Position numbers and translations under genes: made by a program. Below the pieces are notes generated by a model. That model made no database searches, was not told where the DNA came from, and saw only the letters and a program-made list of their open reading frames with translations. From Edaphobacillus lindanitolerans (GTDB taxonomy: Bacteria > Bacillota > Bacilli > Bacillales_A > Planococcaceae), in assembly GCF_900156305.1 (NCBI RefSeq), contig NZ_FTPL01000002.1, positions 372,001 to 436,000 on the forward strand: a DNA stretch of 64,000 nt. Direction: 5' to 3'. Positions 37,494-45,805 of this stretch are shown here, one piece after another; position 1 is the first letter of the stretch, and every line of letters starts with the position of its first letter.

Positions 37494-38531
37494 TCAGCCT
37501 TCCGCCCTGTGGAACTGGGCAATGAAACGGACGTCGTCCGTGTAGAAATGACGAATGTCGTCGATGCCGTATTTCAGCATGGCGATCCGCTCTGGACCCA
37601 TGCCGAATGCAAAGCCGGACATGACGTCCGGATCATAGCCGCCCATCCGGAGAACGTTCGGATGGACCATTCCCGCTCCGAGGATCTCGATCCAGCCTGT
37701 GCCTTTGCAGACGTTGCAGCCTTCTCCGCCGCATTTGAAACAGGAGATGTCCATCTCGACGGACGGCTCGGTGAACGGGAAGTAGCTCGGGCGGAGCCGG
37801 ATCTCCCGCTCCTCCCCGAACATTTTCTTCGCAAAGCGGTCCAGCGTCCCCTTCAGGTCGCTCATCCGGATGTTTTCCCCGACGACGAGCCCCTCGATCT
37901 GCGTGAACTGGTGGGAGTGCGTGGCATCGTCGTTGTCCCGTCGGTACACTTTCCCCGGGCAGATGATCCGGAACGGCTGGCCTTCCTTCGCTTCCATCGT
38001 TCTTGCCTGGACCGGCGAAGTATGGGTGCGGAGCAGGACATCTTCGGTGATGTAGAACGAATCTTGCATGTCCCGGGCCGGGTGCCCCTTGGGCAGGTTC
38101 AGTGCCTCAAAGTTATAGTAGTCCTTCTCGACTTCCGGGCCTTCCGCGACTTCATAGCCCATGGAAATGAAGAAGTCCTCGATCTCCTCCACGATGCGTG
38201 TGAGCGGATGATGGTTTCCGGTTCCGGCAGGCGTCCCGGGCAGTGTCACATCGATCGCTTCCGCTTCCAGCTTGCGCGATACCGCTTCTTCTTCAAGTAC
38301 GGCCATGCGTGCCTCGAGCACCTCCGTCACCTTGCCGCGGACTTCATTGACGAGCGCGCCCATTTTCGGACGTTCTTCCGCAGGCAGTTTGCCCATGCCT
38401 TTGAGCAGGTCGGTGATCGGGCCTTTCTTGCCCAGGTACTTGACCCGGATGTCGTTCAGCGACCTGACGCTGTCCGCCGAACGGATGGCGCCGAGCGCCT
38501 CCTCCTTCAGTTGATTCAGTTGCTGCTCCAT
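37494..38531 (-). CDS. pheS: Phenylalanyl-tRNA synthetase alpha subunit
   Basis: Catalytic class II subunit that activates phenylalanine and charges tRNA-Phe. 345 residues. N-terminal coiled coil (about 1-90), then [34 protein letters not shown], motif 2 TSPVQARTM ... [22 protein letters not shown], and motif 3 [22 protein letters not shown]. The [17 protein letters not shown] insert has a zinc-like cysteine pattern common to Firmicute PheS. First gene of the pheST operon, behind a T-box leader. Confidence 0.98.
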   Translation of the reverse strand: MEQQLNQLKEEALGAIRSADSVRSLNDIRVKYLGKKGPITDLLKGMGKLPAEERPKMGALVNEVRGKVTEVLEARMAVLEEEAVSRKLEAEAIDVTLPGTPAGTGNHHPLTRIVEEIEDFFISMGYEVAEGPEVEKDYYNFEALNLPKGHPARDMQDSFYITEDVLLRTHTSPVQARTMEAKEGQPFRIICPGKVYRRDNDDATHSHQFTQIEGLVVGENIRMSDLKGTLDRFAKKMFGEEREIRLRPSYFPFTEPSVEMDISCFKCGGEGCNVCKGTGWIEILGAGMVHPNVLRMGGYDPDVMSGFAFGMGPERIAMLKYGIDDIRHFYTDDVRFIAQFHRAEG

Positions 38532-38550
38532 TCAAATTGCTCCCTTCGAG

Positions 38551-38588
38551 AAAAAAATAAAAACCCCGCCCCTATAAAAGGGACGAGG
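38551..38588 (-). terminator. T-box-controlled terminator
   Basis: GC-rich hairpin CCTCGTCCC / GGGGCGGGG (with G-U pairs) around TTTTATA, followed by a long T tract; its 5' arm overlaps the region used by the T-box antiterminator. Confidence 0.85.
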
Positions 38589-38815
38589 CTGAATTCGCGG
38601 TACCACCCTGATTGCCGCAGACACTTGCGGCCACTCGGACAGGATAACGGCCTGTTCGCCGGCCCGCCTTTACAGCAGCTGCTGGTCCCGGCGGCAACTA
38701 GCGGGGTGAACTTCGACGGCATCCGGCCGCCCGCGCTTCCAGTCAATGGCGCAGGCTCCCTGTCGGCAGATGGGGACGTCTACTCTTCCCGCTCAATGTT
38801 TTTCGATTATTCATT
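38551..38815 (-). promoter_or_regulatory. Phe-specific T-box leader of pheST
   Basis: Minus strand. Conserved T-box AGGGTGGTACCGCG at 38609-38596, whose TGGT can pair with the ACCA end of uncharged tRNA. Specifier TTC (Phe) at 38710-38708, followed by the expected purine, in a stem I running from about 38790 to 38695. The terminator (38588-38551: GTCCCTTTTATAGGGGC stem region, then TTTTTATTTTTTT) competes with the antiterminator. Uncharged tRNA-Phe would permit read-through into pheS. Confidence 0.93.
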
Positions 38816-38818
38816 CCC

Positions 38819-38847
38819 AGTATAGCCGAAGCTGCGCGGCCGGGCAA
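38819..38847 (-). promoter_or_regulatory. pheST promoter
   Basis: Minus-strand -35 TTGCCC (38847-38842), 17-base spacer, -10 TATACT (38824-38819). Gives a leader of about 280 bases, fitting a T-box. Lies just downstream of the ysgA stop. Confidence 0.7.
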
Positions 38848-38853
38848 GCCGTT

Positions 38854-39627
38854 TTATTCTTTGAGGGCGTACAGGAGAATGCCGGCCGCGACCGCGACGT
38901 TCAGCGACTCGGCCTGTCCTCGGATCGGAATCATGAGTCGGCGGTCCGCCTTGGCGAGCAGGCCGGGATCCACCCCGCTTCCTTCATTTCCGACGACCAA
39001 TGCAAATTCATCGCTCCGTCCCGGCTCATCGTACGGAACCGCACCTTCAAGCGCGGTTCCGTATACCGGGATCCCCGCTTCCTTCAGCCGGTCGATCTCT
39101 CCACCGAGTTCGCCCCGGATGACCGGAATATGGAAATGGGACCCCTGCGCAGAACGGACGGTCTTCGGTGCAAACGGATCTGCGCACCCTTTCCCGAGAA
39201 AGACGGCATCGATGCCCGCCGCGTCCGCCGTCCGGATCATCGTGCCGACATTGCCGGGGTCCTGCACCGCGTCGATGAGCAGCACCGACTTCCATGCCTG
39301 CTTCTCCGACTCGTCGTAGGAAGGGGTCTTGCACTGCGCATAGACGCCTTGCGGATGCTCCGTGTCCGTGATCTCTTTTTCGACATCCGGCGTAATTTCG
39401 ATCAGTTCCACGCCCGCTGTATCCCAATGCACCGGCAGGTCCGTTCCTTCCCGAAAAATCAAGGCGAGCACGCTTCCCCCGCTCTTCAGCGCCTCTTCCG
39501 CAAGATGCTCGCCTTCCACGAGGAACTCTTCGGTCTTGTCCCGTTCCTTTCTCGTGTTCACGAGCTTTTTCCAATGTTTCACGAGCGAATTCTGCGTTGA
39601 TTCAATCCGTTTCAATGCGTCTGCCAC
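38854..39627 (-). CDS. ysgA: SpoU/TrmH-family RNA 2'-O-methyltransferase (YsgA-like)
   Basis: SPOUT-class methyltransferase likely acting on rRNA or tRNA. 257 residues. N-terminal substrate-binding domain starts RIESTQNSLVKHWKKLVNTRKERDKTEEFLVEGEHL; the catalytic trefoil-knot domain has LLIDAVQDPGNVGTMIRTADAAG (motif 1), LVVGNEGSGV (motif 2, about 213-222) and IPIRGQAESLNVAVAAGILLY (motif 3), all intact. Position upstream of pheS and divergent from sspI equals B. subtilis ysgA. The exact target nucleotide is not known. Confidence 0.93.
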   Translation of the reverse strand: MADALKRIESTQNSLVKHWKKLVNTRKERDKTEEFLVEGEHLAEEALKSGGSVLALIFREGTDLPVHWDTAGVELIEITPDVEKEITDTEHPQGVYAQCKTPSYDESEKQAWKSVLLIDAVQDPGNVGTMIRTADAAGIDAVFLGKGCADPFAPKTVRSAQGSHFHIPVIRGELGGEIDRLKEAGIPVYGTALEGAVPYDEPGRSDEFALVVGNEGSGVDPGLLAKADRRLMIPIRGQAESLNVAVAAGILLYALKE

Positions 39628-39716
39628 CTTCTTGGTCCTTAATGAATCCAGTTTATCAAACGGGACGTATAGCCGGCGAGCGAAACGGACAAAATGCGCG
39701 CAGGAGGGTGATGAAG

Positions 39717-39935
39717 ATGAATTTCCAGATCCGTGACGCCATTTCCGCCAACATGACCGGCAATTCAGCCCAGGACATACAGGGTGTGATCGATGATGCC
39801 ATTACCCGCGGCGAAGAGCATCTGCTTCCGGGGCTCGGCGTATTTTTCGAGAAGTACTGGCAGCAAGCCGATCAGGCGGAAAAAAACAAAATCACATCAG
39901 GACTTGAAGCCGTGTTCGGCAACAAGGTCCAGTGA
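39717..39935 (+). CDS. sspI: Small acid-soluble spore protein SspI
   Basis: 72-residue minor spore protein of the SspI family: NFQIRDAISANMTGNSAQDIQ, IDDAITRGEEHLLPGLGVFFEKYW and a C-terminal EKNKITSGLEAVF. The LPGLGVxFE core is diagnostic. AGGAGG lies nine bases before the second ATG (39717), which I choose over the one at 39711. A weak SigG-like promoter (TGAATC at 39643, 17-base spacer, CGTATAG at 39666) is possible but the -10 fits badly. Presence of sspI next to ysgA supports a spore-forming lineage. Confidence 0.93.
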   Translation: MNFQIRDAISANMTGNSAQDIQGVIDDAITRGEEHLLPGLGVFFEKYWQQADQAEKNKITSGLEAVFGNKVQ

Positions 39936-39940
39936 AATGG

Positions 39941-39975
39941 GAAGGGCCGTCCGGGGAAAACCGGACGGCCCTTTC
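39941..39975. terminator. Bidirectional terminator sspI / argF
   Basis: Perfect hairpin AAGGGCCGTCCGG / CCGGACGGCCCTT with a short A-rich loop, between convergent sspI and argF, and T-rich on the plus side (TTTCTGT). Confidence 0.8.
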
Positions 39976-39985
39976 TGTAGAGGTC

Positions 39986-40948
39986 TCACAATACCGACGC
40001 CAGCACGGCCTTCTGGGCGTGCAGGCGGTTTTCCGCCTGGCGGAACACATGGGAATTCGGACCGTCGATGACCGACGCGGCCACTTCTTCCCCTCGGTGC
40101 GCGGGCAGGCAATGGAGGAACATGTAATCCGGCTTCGCATGGGCCACCATGTCATCATCCACCATGAAGCCCTTGAACGCCTCCAGGCGCTGCGCCGTTT
40201 CCTCCTCCTGCCCCATGCTCGTCCAGACGTCCGTGTAAACGGCATCCGCCTGTCTCACCGCCTCGGCCGGCTCGGAAGTCCAGGAGACATGGCCGCCGGT
40301 CGAACCGGCGATCGCAGTCGCGTGCTCCATCACATCCGGAGACGGCTCATAGCCTTCCGGCGTCGCCACGGAAATTTCCATGCCGCTGTGCGCGGCCGCC
40401 AGGATCAGGGAATGCGCGACATTGTTCCCGTCGCCGACGTAAGCGATCTTCCGGCCCTTCAGGCCGCCCTTCACCTCACGGACCGTCAGCAGGTCGGCGA
40501 GTGCCTGGCAAGGATGGTAAATGTCCGTCAGTCCATTGATGACGGGAATGGCCGCCACGTCCGCCAGCTCCCGGACCATCGTATGCTTGTTCGCACGGAT
40601 CATGATGGCATCCAGGTAACCGGAAAGGACGTGGGCAGTATCGCTGACCGACTCTCCGCGGCCGATCTGAAGATCACGCGAATTCATGAACATCGCATGG
40701 CCTCCGAGCTGGATCATCCCGGATTCGAATGAAATCCTTGTGCGAGTCGAATGCTTCTCAAAGATCATCCCAAGAATTTTCCCGGCCAGCAGCTTCGGAT
40801 AGCGTCCTTCCTTCGCCAGCTTCTTCAGGACATATCCCAGTTCGACAAGCCCTTCCACTTCCTCTGTCTTCAGTTCTCCGAGCGTCAGGAGGTCCTCTCC
40901 CTTCAGGCTCTCCACCAGCGTCATTTCCTGCATTCCTGTCATGAACAT
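39986..40948 (-). CDS. argF: Ornithine carbamoyltransferase
   Basis: Transfers carbamoyl from carbamoyl phosphate to ornithine to form citrulline in arginine synthesis. 320 residues. Carbamoyl-phosphate site EKHSTRTRISFE (about 60-71), HTMVRELADVA, NGLTDIYHPCQALADLLT (H-P-C-Q), ornithine-site region and the catalytic HCLPAHRGEE near residue 273. It stands alone here rather than in an argCJBD-carAB-argF cluster. Its promoter carries a good ArgR-type box over the -10, so arginine repression is likely. AGGAAGGGG precedes the ATG. Confidence 0.97.
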   Translation of the reverse strand: MFMTGMQEMTLVESLKGEDLLTLGELKTEEVEGLVELGYVLKKLAKEGRYPKLLAGKILGMIFEKHSTRTRISFESGMIQLGGHAMFMNSRDLQIGRGESVSDTAHVLSGYLDAIMIRANKHTMVRELADVAAIPVINGLTDIYHPCQALADLLTVREVKGGLKGRKIAYVGDGNNVAHSLILAAAHSGMEISVATPEGYEPSPDVMEHATAIAGSTGGHVSWTSEPAEAVRQADAVYTDVWTSMGQEEETAQRLEAFKGFMVDDDMVAHAKPDYMFLHCLPAHRGEEVAASVIDGPNSHVFRQAENRLHAQKAVLASVL

Positions 40949-40974
40949 GAGACCGCCCCTTCCTCATTCATCTT

Positions 40975-41011
40975 ATTGAATGATTATACATTTGTATGTA
41001 TATTAAGGCAA
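40975..41011 (-). promoter_or_regulatory. argF promoter with ARG box
   Basis: Minus-strand -35 TTGCCT (41011-41006), 17-base spacer, -10 TATAAT (40988-40983). The plus-strand 18-mer ATTGAATGATTATACATT (40975-40992), read on either strand, fits the ArgR/AhrC box WNTGAATWWWWATTCANW with two deviations and covers the -10. Confidence 0.75.
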
Positions 41012-41058
41012 GCGGATATTTATGCGTCTTTTGAATCAATTCTCCGAACAAATCGAAA

Positions 41059-41096
41059 CTGCCCCGCAGGTCGGCATAGACCCGCGGGGCAGTTTG
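41059..41096 (-). terminator. Upstream hairpin/terminator between argF promoter and ysdC stop
   Basis: Minus-strand hairpin AACTGCCCCGC / GCGGGGCAGTT with a 16-base loop, directly after the ysdC stop codon. The following tail (TTCGATTTG) is only moderately T-rich. Confidence 0.65.
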
Positions 41097-41100
41097 CATC

Positions 41101-42186
41101 TCAGCTGAAGGTGATCCGTTCAACTGTTTCGTCATCAAGTTTTTTGATCACTTCAATCAGAAGCTTGACGGCGTGTTCATAGTCTTTCTTATGGAGCATT
41201 GCGGCATGGCTGTGGATGTAGCGGCTCGGGATGCAGATGGCGAGGGACGGCACCCCTTCGTTCGCAAGGTGGATCGAGCCGGCATCGGTGCCGCCGCCGG
41301 GAATCAGTTCGAACTGGTATGGGATCCCGTGCTCTTCGGCGGTGTCGACGACGAGATCTCGGAGGCCTTTATGGGACACCATCGAGGCATCGTATAAAAC
41401 AATCTGCGGGCCGCTTCCGAGCTTCCCTTCCGCTTCTTTGGAGGAGACACCCGGCGTATCGCCGGCAATGCCGACATCCACCGCAAACCCGATATGCGGC
41501 TTCACTTTCCTGGCTGCCGTGCCGGAGCCGCGCAGTCCGATCTCTTCCTGCACCGCCCCGACGCCGAACACGGTATTCGGGTGGGATTCCTTCTGCAGTC
41601 CGCGGAGCACGTCGATGGCGATGGCACAGCCGATCCGGTTGTCCCATGCCTTGGCCAGCAGGTAATCCGGATTGTTCATGACGGTGAATTCAAAGTACGG
41701 CACCGCCATATCCCCGGGCCGGATGCCCCATTCGAGGGCCTCTTCTTTGGAAGATGCACCGATGTCGATGAACATGTCCTTGATGTCGACCGGCTTTTTG
41801 CGCGCTTCCGCCGAGAGGATATGCGGAGGCTTCGAACCGATCACGCCGGTCAGCTCCCTGCCTTCGCGCGTGACGATCGTGACACGCTGGGCCAGCATGA
41901 CCTGGGACCACCAGCCGCCGACCGTCTGGAAGCTGAGAAAGCCTTTATCGTCGATTTTGGAAATCATGAAGCCGACCTCATCGAGGTGGCCCGCCACCAT
42001 CACGCGGGGGCCTTCTCCGCCCTTCTTCTCGGCGATGAGTGAGCCGATCCCGTCATATCCGATCGAGTCCGCAAACGGTTCGATAAAGCGTTTCATCACT
42101 TCGCGCGGTTCGCGTTCATTGCCCGGGGTGCCTTTCGCATCCGTCAGGTCTTTCAGCATCTGAAGCTGATCATCAAGCTGCGCCAT
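41101..42186 (-). CDS. ysdC: M42-family metallo-aminopeptidase (YsdC-like)
   Basis: Cytoplasmic dinuclear-metal aminopeptidase/glucanase family M42, 361 residues. Metal ligands are visible: [11 protein letters not shown] (His), [16 protein letters not shown] (bridging Asp), [14 protein letters not shown] (catalytic and ligand Glu pair), [13 protein letters not shown] (Asp) and the C-terminal [13 protein letters not shown] (His). Such enzymes trim peptides as large oligomers. B. subtilis ysdC lies close to sspI as well. Monocistronic by appearance, with a hairpin terminator. Confidence 0.93.
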   Translation of the reverse strand: MAQLDDQLQMLKDLTDAKGTPGNEREPREVMKRFIEPFADSIGYDGIGSLIAEKKGGEGPRVMVAGHLDEVGFMISKIDDKGFLSFQTVGGWWSQVMLAQRVTIVTREGRELTGVIGSKPPHILSAEARKKPVDIKDMFIDIGASSKEEALEWGIRPGDMAVPYFEFTVMNNPDYLLAKAWDNRIGCAIAIDVLRGLQKESHPNTVFGVGAVQEEIGLRGSGTAARKVKPHIGFAVDVGIAGDTPGVSSKEAEGKLGSGPQIVLYDASMVSHKGLRDLVVDTAEEHGIPYQFELIPGGGTDAGSIHLANEGVPSLAICIPSRYIHSHAAMLHKKDYEHAVKLLIEVIKKLDDETVERITFS

Positions 42187-42258
42187 TCTTTCGACCTCCT
42201 AATCGATTGTGAACGGTCTCATTATAGAGGAACGGCCTTCTCTTTTCAAAACATTTCG

Positions 42259-43332
42259 TTATCGCGGCGGACACGGTTCTGCCGCACGCAGGCCCGTCTC
42301 CCGTTCAAGCTTCCTGACAAAGCGGTCGGGTTCATCGAGCCGGATGCGGACTTGGTCATACTTCTTCCGGATCCCCATGAACAGCACGGCCTCGCACGGG
42401 CGGGCGAGCCTGAGGACGGCATGCGGCGGAAGCGTCTCGAAATCACGCGCAATGAACTCGATCGTGCCGTCCTGAGTCTTCGGCGGGCTGTCCCGGCTGA
42501 TCAGCTCGATTGCGGCAATGTCACCGTACCGGATGCTCATCCGCTTCGACAGGCCGAGCGAGAGATAAAGCGAATCGCCGTCAAACTGGACGGGCGTGAG
42601 GACGACCGCCCGGATCTCCGCGATGAAATACACCACTGAATAAATATTGAGGAGGAGCAGGATCACCGAGAGGACGAGCGACCGGTCATGCAGCCACCAG
42701 TGGATGCCGAGGGTTTCAATGACGATGGCATGGATGAGCATGACCTGAAATGCGATGTAACTGGTTTTTCGATGAAGAGTGAAACTCCGCTCCCCGGAAG
42801 GAGGATGCTTTTTCCAGGACGCAAATGCATAGTAAACCATGAGCATCTCAGAACAGATGGCCTGGATGAGCGGGTGCTTCCGAACGTGCCTGTCGACGGC
42901 TGCGGGAAATGAGAACAGCCACGGTGCGCGGTCCGACCGCGCCGACCGGATGATCGACGGCAGGTAGACAAACAGTGAGGCCAGCAGGCAGACCTCCAGG
43001 AGGAGCAGGGCGCCTTCTGCTGCGAAGCCCGCCCAGGTGAGCGTTTCGAATCTCCCGAGGGATTCTGCAGGAATGATGAACCGGGCAGCAATCAGACCGA
43101 TTGCCGCCCCTGCCAAAAAGGATTTCCATGTGAACTTCTTCCTCCAGGCAAGATACAGCAGCGGGGCCACGATCGCGAAGTCCACAAGCGAACCTGCGAC
43201 GACACCGTGCGTTGCCGCACCCTCAAGAACACGGCTGCCGATTCCCGTCCTGTACAATATCGTGTTGGATGCTAGCACCAGAAGCAAAAGCAGAAGCCAG
43301 ACCGATTGGGTTTGATGCCGGGTTTTCTCCAA
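42259..43332 (-). CDS. Hypothetical multi-pass membrane protein
   Basis: 357 residues from a TTG start with GGAGGGAG five bases upstream; the frame continues further upstream only as non-coding sequence. About eight hydrophobic segments in the first 250 residues (for example WLLLLLLVLASNTILY, SFLAGAAIGLIAARFII, GALLLLEVCLLASLFVYL) are followed by a soluble C-terminal domain of about 110 residues with beta-rich, PH-like character (VQFDGDSLYLSLGLSKRMSIRYGDIAAIEL...). Related Bacillus proteins have been labelled beta-carotene monooxygenase, without motif support here. Function unknown. Confidence 0.75.
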   Translation of the reverse strand: MEKTRHQTQSVWLLLLLLVLASNTILYRTGIGSRVLEGAATHGVVAGSLVDFAIVAPLLYLAWRKKFTWKSFLAGAAIGLIAARFIIPAESLGRFETLTWAGFAAEGALLLLEVCLLASLFVYLPSIIRSARSDRAPWLFSFPAAVDRHVRKHPLIQAICSEMLMVYYAFASWKKHPPSGERSFTLHRKTSYIAFQVMLIHAIVIETLGIHWWLHDRSLVLSVILLLLNIYSVVYFIAEIRAVVLTPVQFDGDSLYLSLGLSKRMSIRYGDIAAIELISRDSPPKTQDGTIEFIARDFETLPPHAVLRLARPCEAVLFMGIRKKYDQVRIRLDEPDRFVRKLERETGLRAAEPCPPR

Positions 43333-43589
43333 CTCTCTCCCTCCCCGATTTCCCTCATGTTTTTGAACATTATAACAAGATTCCGGGTACACAGCGGACG
43401 TCCGGCCCGTGTAAAAAAGGATGAAATGTGAATCTTCGCCCCAGCTGAATTCAGCGGTTCCGGGAAACAGCGTCCTCATCCACATGCGCACGGAGACGGG
43501 TCCGTGTACACCTGCTCCGTGACTGGCAATCTTGATGATGATACATTTAAGGTAGTCCGGCCAAGTAATGAATGAAATGGAGCGACATC

Positions 43590-44762
43590 ATGCAGGTTTT
43601 CGTTTATCTGATCGTTTTCTTCTCGTTCTTTGATCTGTTCAGCCAATTGCCGGTCATGAGCCCGCACGCCCTGGCACTCGGGGCGACCCCATTCGTAACC
43701 GGGCTCGTCGTCGGGATTTATTCTTTCGCCAACACGGTCGGCAATGTCATATCGGGGTTTGTCACCGACCGGAAAGGCCCATTCATTGTACTCATCAGCG
43801 GTCTCGCTCTTTCGTCCGTTGCCCTGTTCCTCTACGCGTTTGCCACAGACCCCGAGGCGCTTCTCACAGTCCGGGTGCTCCACGGCTTCATGGAAGGGCT
43901 GATCGTTCCGGCGGCATTCACGTTCATCGCAAACCGTGCCGAGGGATCGAAACGCGGACGGAAAGTCGCGCTTTCCGGAGCGTTCGTCGGACTGGCAGCC
44001 ATAGCCGGTCCGGCTACGGGCGGGATTCTTGCTTCGACACACGGCGCCCCTATCATCATGACCCTGAACGGCTGCATCATGATGATCCTCGCCGTCACGG
44101 CATTTTTCCTGCTGCGCACCGGACCGTCACACCGGAAGACCCCCGGAAAGACTGCGGACACCCGGTATCCGGTCCGGAAACTTTTCGGGAATAAAGGTGT
44201 CATGCGCGCGTTTGCAGGCGCATTTTTCCTCATGTTCTCACAGGGCGTACTGGCACTGGTCCTCCCGCTGAAAGTGGAAGCGCTCGGATATGACACGAAA
44301 ACGAGCGGCATGCTGCTCAGCATATTCGGTCTCGTGGCGATCCTCATCTTTGTCCTTCCGACGAACCGGCTGTTCGACCGGCTACGGCCGATGTCCACCC
44401 TGGCCTTCGGAATCACGGTGATGGGGATCAGCATGCTGTTCCTTTCCGTTTCGTCCGGCATGCTCCCCCTCTATGTGAGCATGATGCTGTACGGTTCCGG
44501 TTTTGCTTTCCTGTTCCCGTCCATCAACTCCCTGCTCATCGATTCCACGGAAGCCGAGTACCGGGGCAAAGCCTACGGATACTTTTATGCGTTTTTCTCC
44601 ATCGGGGTCGTCGCGGGTTCGGGGCTGATCGGGTGGCTCGGCATCGGGTTCAAGGGCGCGTTCACGCTGACGGGCGCCCTTATGCTCGCCGTTGCACTGT
44701 ACATTGTCACAGGACTGTCCAGTGTACGCAAGACCGGCCGGACTTCGGAAAACCGCGTATAA
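43590..44762 (+). CDS. Major facilitator superfamily transporter
   Basis: 390 residues, about twelve transmembrane helices in two halves of six, separated by a basic loop (RTGPSHRKTPGKTADTRY). MFS motif A-like segment GFVTDRKGP is in the loop between helices 2 and 3 and a motif C-like AIAGPATGGILAS in helix 5, typical of drug:H+ antiporter-1 type exporters. The ATG at 43590 has TGGAG seven bases upstream and is preferred over the one at 43572. Substrate cannot be told. A terminator shared with the convergent gene follows. Confidence 0.88.
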   Translation: MQVFVYLIVFFSFFDLFSQLPVMSPHALALGATPFVTGLVVGIYSFANTVGNVISGFVTDRKGPFIVLISGLALSSVALFLYAFATDPEALLTVRVLHGFMEGLIVPAAFTFIANRAEGSKRGRKVALSGAFVGLAAIAGPATGGILASTHGAPIIMTLNGCIMMILAVTAFFLLRTGPSHRKTPGKTADTRYPVRKLFGNKGVMRAFAGAFFLMFSQGVLALVLPLKVEALGYDTKTSGMLLSIFGLVAILIFVLPTNRLFDRLRPMSTLAFGITVMGISMLFLSVSSGMLPLYVSMMLYGSGFAFLFPSINSLLIDSTEAEYRGKAYGYFYAFFSIGVVAGSGLIGWLGIGFKGAFTLTGALMLAVALYIVTGLSSVRKTGRTSENRV

Positions 44763-44818
44763 AAACGGGCGCCCCCACCGCATGATCCAATCATTATGCG
44801 ATGGGGGCGCCCGTGTCT
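44762..44818. terminator. Bidirectional terminator MFS gene / membrane protein gene
   Basis: Long hairpin ACGGGCGCCCCCA...GCAT / ATGC...TGGGGGCGCCCGT flanked by AAAA and a T-rich right side, between the convergent genes. Confidence 0.85.
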
Positions 44819-44836
44819 ATTTTCATCCGGATCTCA

Positions 44837-45628
44837 TTATGACGGATCCCGGAAACGCACCATGTGCTGATGAGACACGGTCCGATGGTCCGTTTCGAAC
44901 GAATATTGGTTCCAGACGCTGGAATCACTTGAGGTTTCTTCGGTTTCAAGCAGGCGGAGTTCATTCGGTTTCAGCGTCATGATCCTGGAATCGATCACTT
45001 TCATTTCTTTGTTGCTGCCGCTCAGGGCACGGATCTTCACCTGTACTTCCTTTGTTTCGCCTGAATGGTTCTTGACGAAAAACTGGTTGCTGTACGGGGC
45101 GCTCCGGCAACTTGCATTATAGCGCAGGCATCCTCTTTCCGAACTGACCAGCACCACGGAAAACTCCTCTGCATCGGCATTCTCAGTATTCGCCATCGCT
45201 TGATCGATCGATGCGGCAAAGGCTATTTTTTTGCCGGTGGGCGCTGCGACCAACGAGTTGGCCAATAGAGCCGCCGCAAAGCCCAATGCAATGTAGTTCA
45301 CCGTTTTGGGATCATGTACCGACTTCTCCATCTGCCTGCCCACTGTGAACGTGGTCAGCAAATTCGCGAGCAGGACGACGCCAGCGACAATAAGGGGGAT
45401 CGCCAGACTGATGATCGTCTCCAGTGTGGTCTGGAAAATCGGAAACCCGTATTTGTTGAATAAATAAATTTGGATCAATAGACTGCCGAGTGTCAGCAGA
45501 ATGAGCAAGATGCCTGGAAGCTTCCAGGCTATCTGATCCCGCTTTCCTTTTTTGTAATCAATCGCGGTCACTAAAGTCCATATGAATGGAGCCGAAAAAA
45601 CCAGAATTGAAATCATCACGAACAGCAT
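44837..45628 (-). CDS. Hypothetical membrane-anchored protein
   Basis: 263 residues. Four hydrophobic stretches near the N-terminus (about 1-23, 37-56, 68-92, 109-124) are followed by an outside-facing or cytoplasmic domain of about 130 residues with two cysteines close together (RGCLRYNASC) that could form a disulfide. The C-terminal part looks beta-rich (KEVQVKIRALSG, MKVIDSRIMTLKPNELRLLE). GGAGGG precedes the ATG by five bases. No family recognised. The neighbours (MFS exporter and LysM wall protein) do not suggest a role. Confidence 0.75.
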   Translation of the reverse strand: MLFVMISILVFSAPFIWTLVTAIDYKKGKRDQIAWKLPGILLILLTLGSLLIQIYLFNKYGFPIFQTTLETIISLAIPLIVAGVVLLANLLTTFTVGRQMEKSVHDPKTVNYIALGFAAALLANSLVAAPTGKKIAFAASIDQAMANTENADAEEFSVVLVSSERGCLRYNASCRSAPYSNQFFVKNHSGETKEVQVKIRALSGSNKEMKVIDSRIMTLKPNELRLLETEETSSDSSVWNQYSFETDHRTVSHQHMVRFRDPS

Positions 45629-45749
45629 TTGGACCCTCCGTTCCCTTACTCCCTATCTGGTTTACGGAACTTTGCAGGAAAGGTTTCATTTCACGGCGCC
45701 GGCCATATTCACGGCAGCAAGCCCAACGTTTCGGACAAAAACACATAAA

Positions 45750-45788
45750 AGCCGCCCGGACAGGCATCTCTGCCTGTCCGGGCGGCTC
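45750..45788 (-). terminator. Terminator after the LysM-3D gene
   Basis: Minus-strand perfect hairpin GCCGCCCGGACAGGCA / TGCCTGTCCGGGCGGC with a four-base loop, followed by TTTTATG. Confidence 0.85.
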
Positions 45789-45805
45789 TATTGGAATAAC
45801 CGTGA

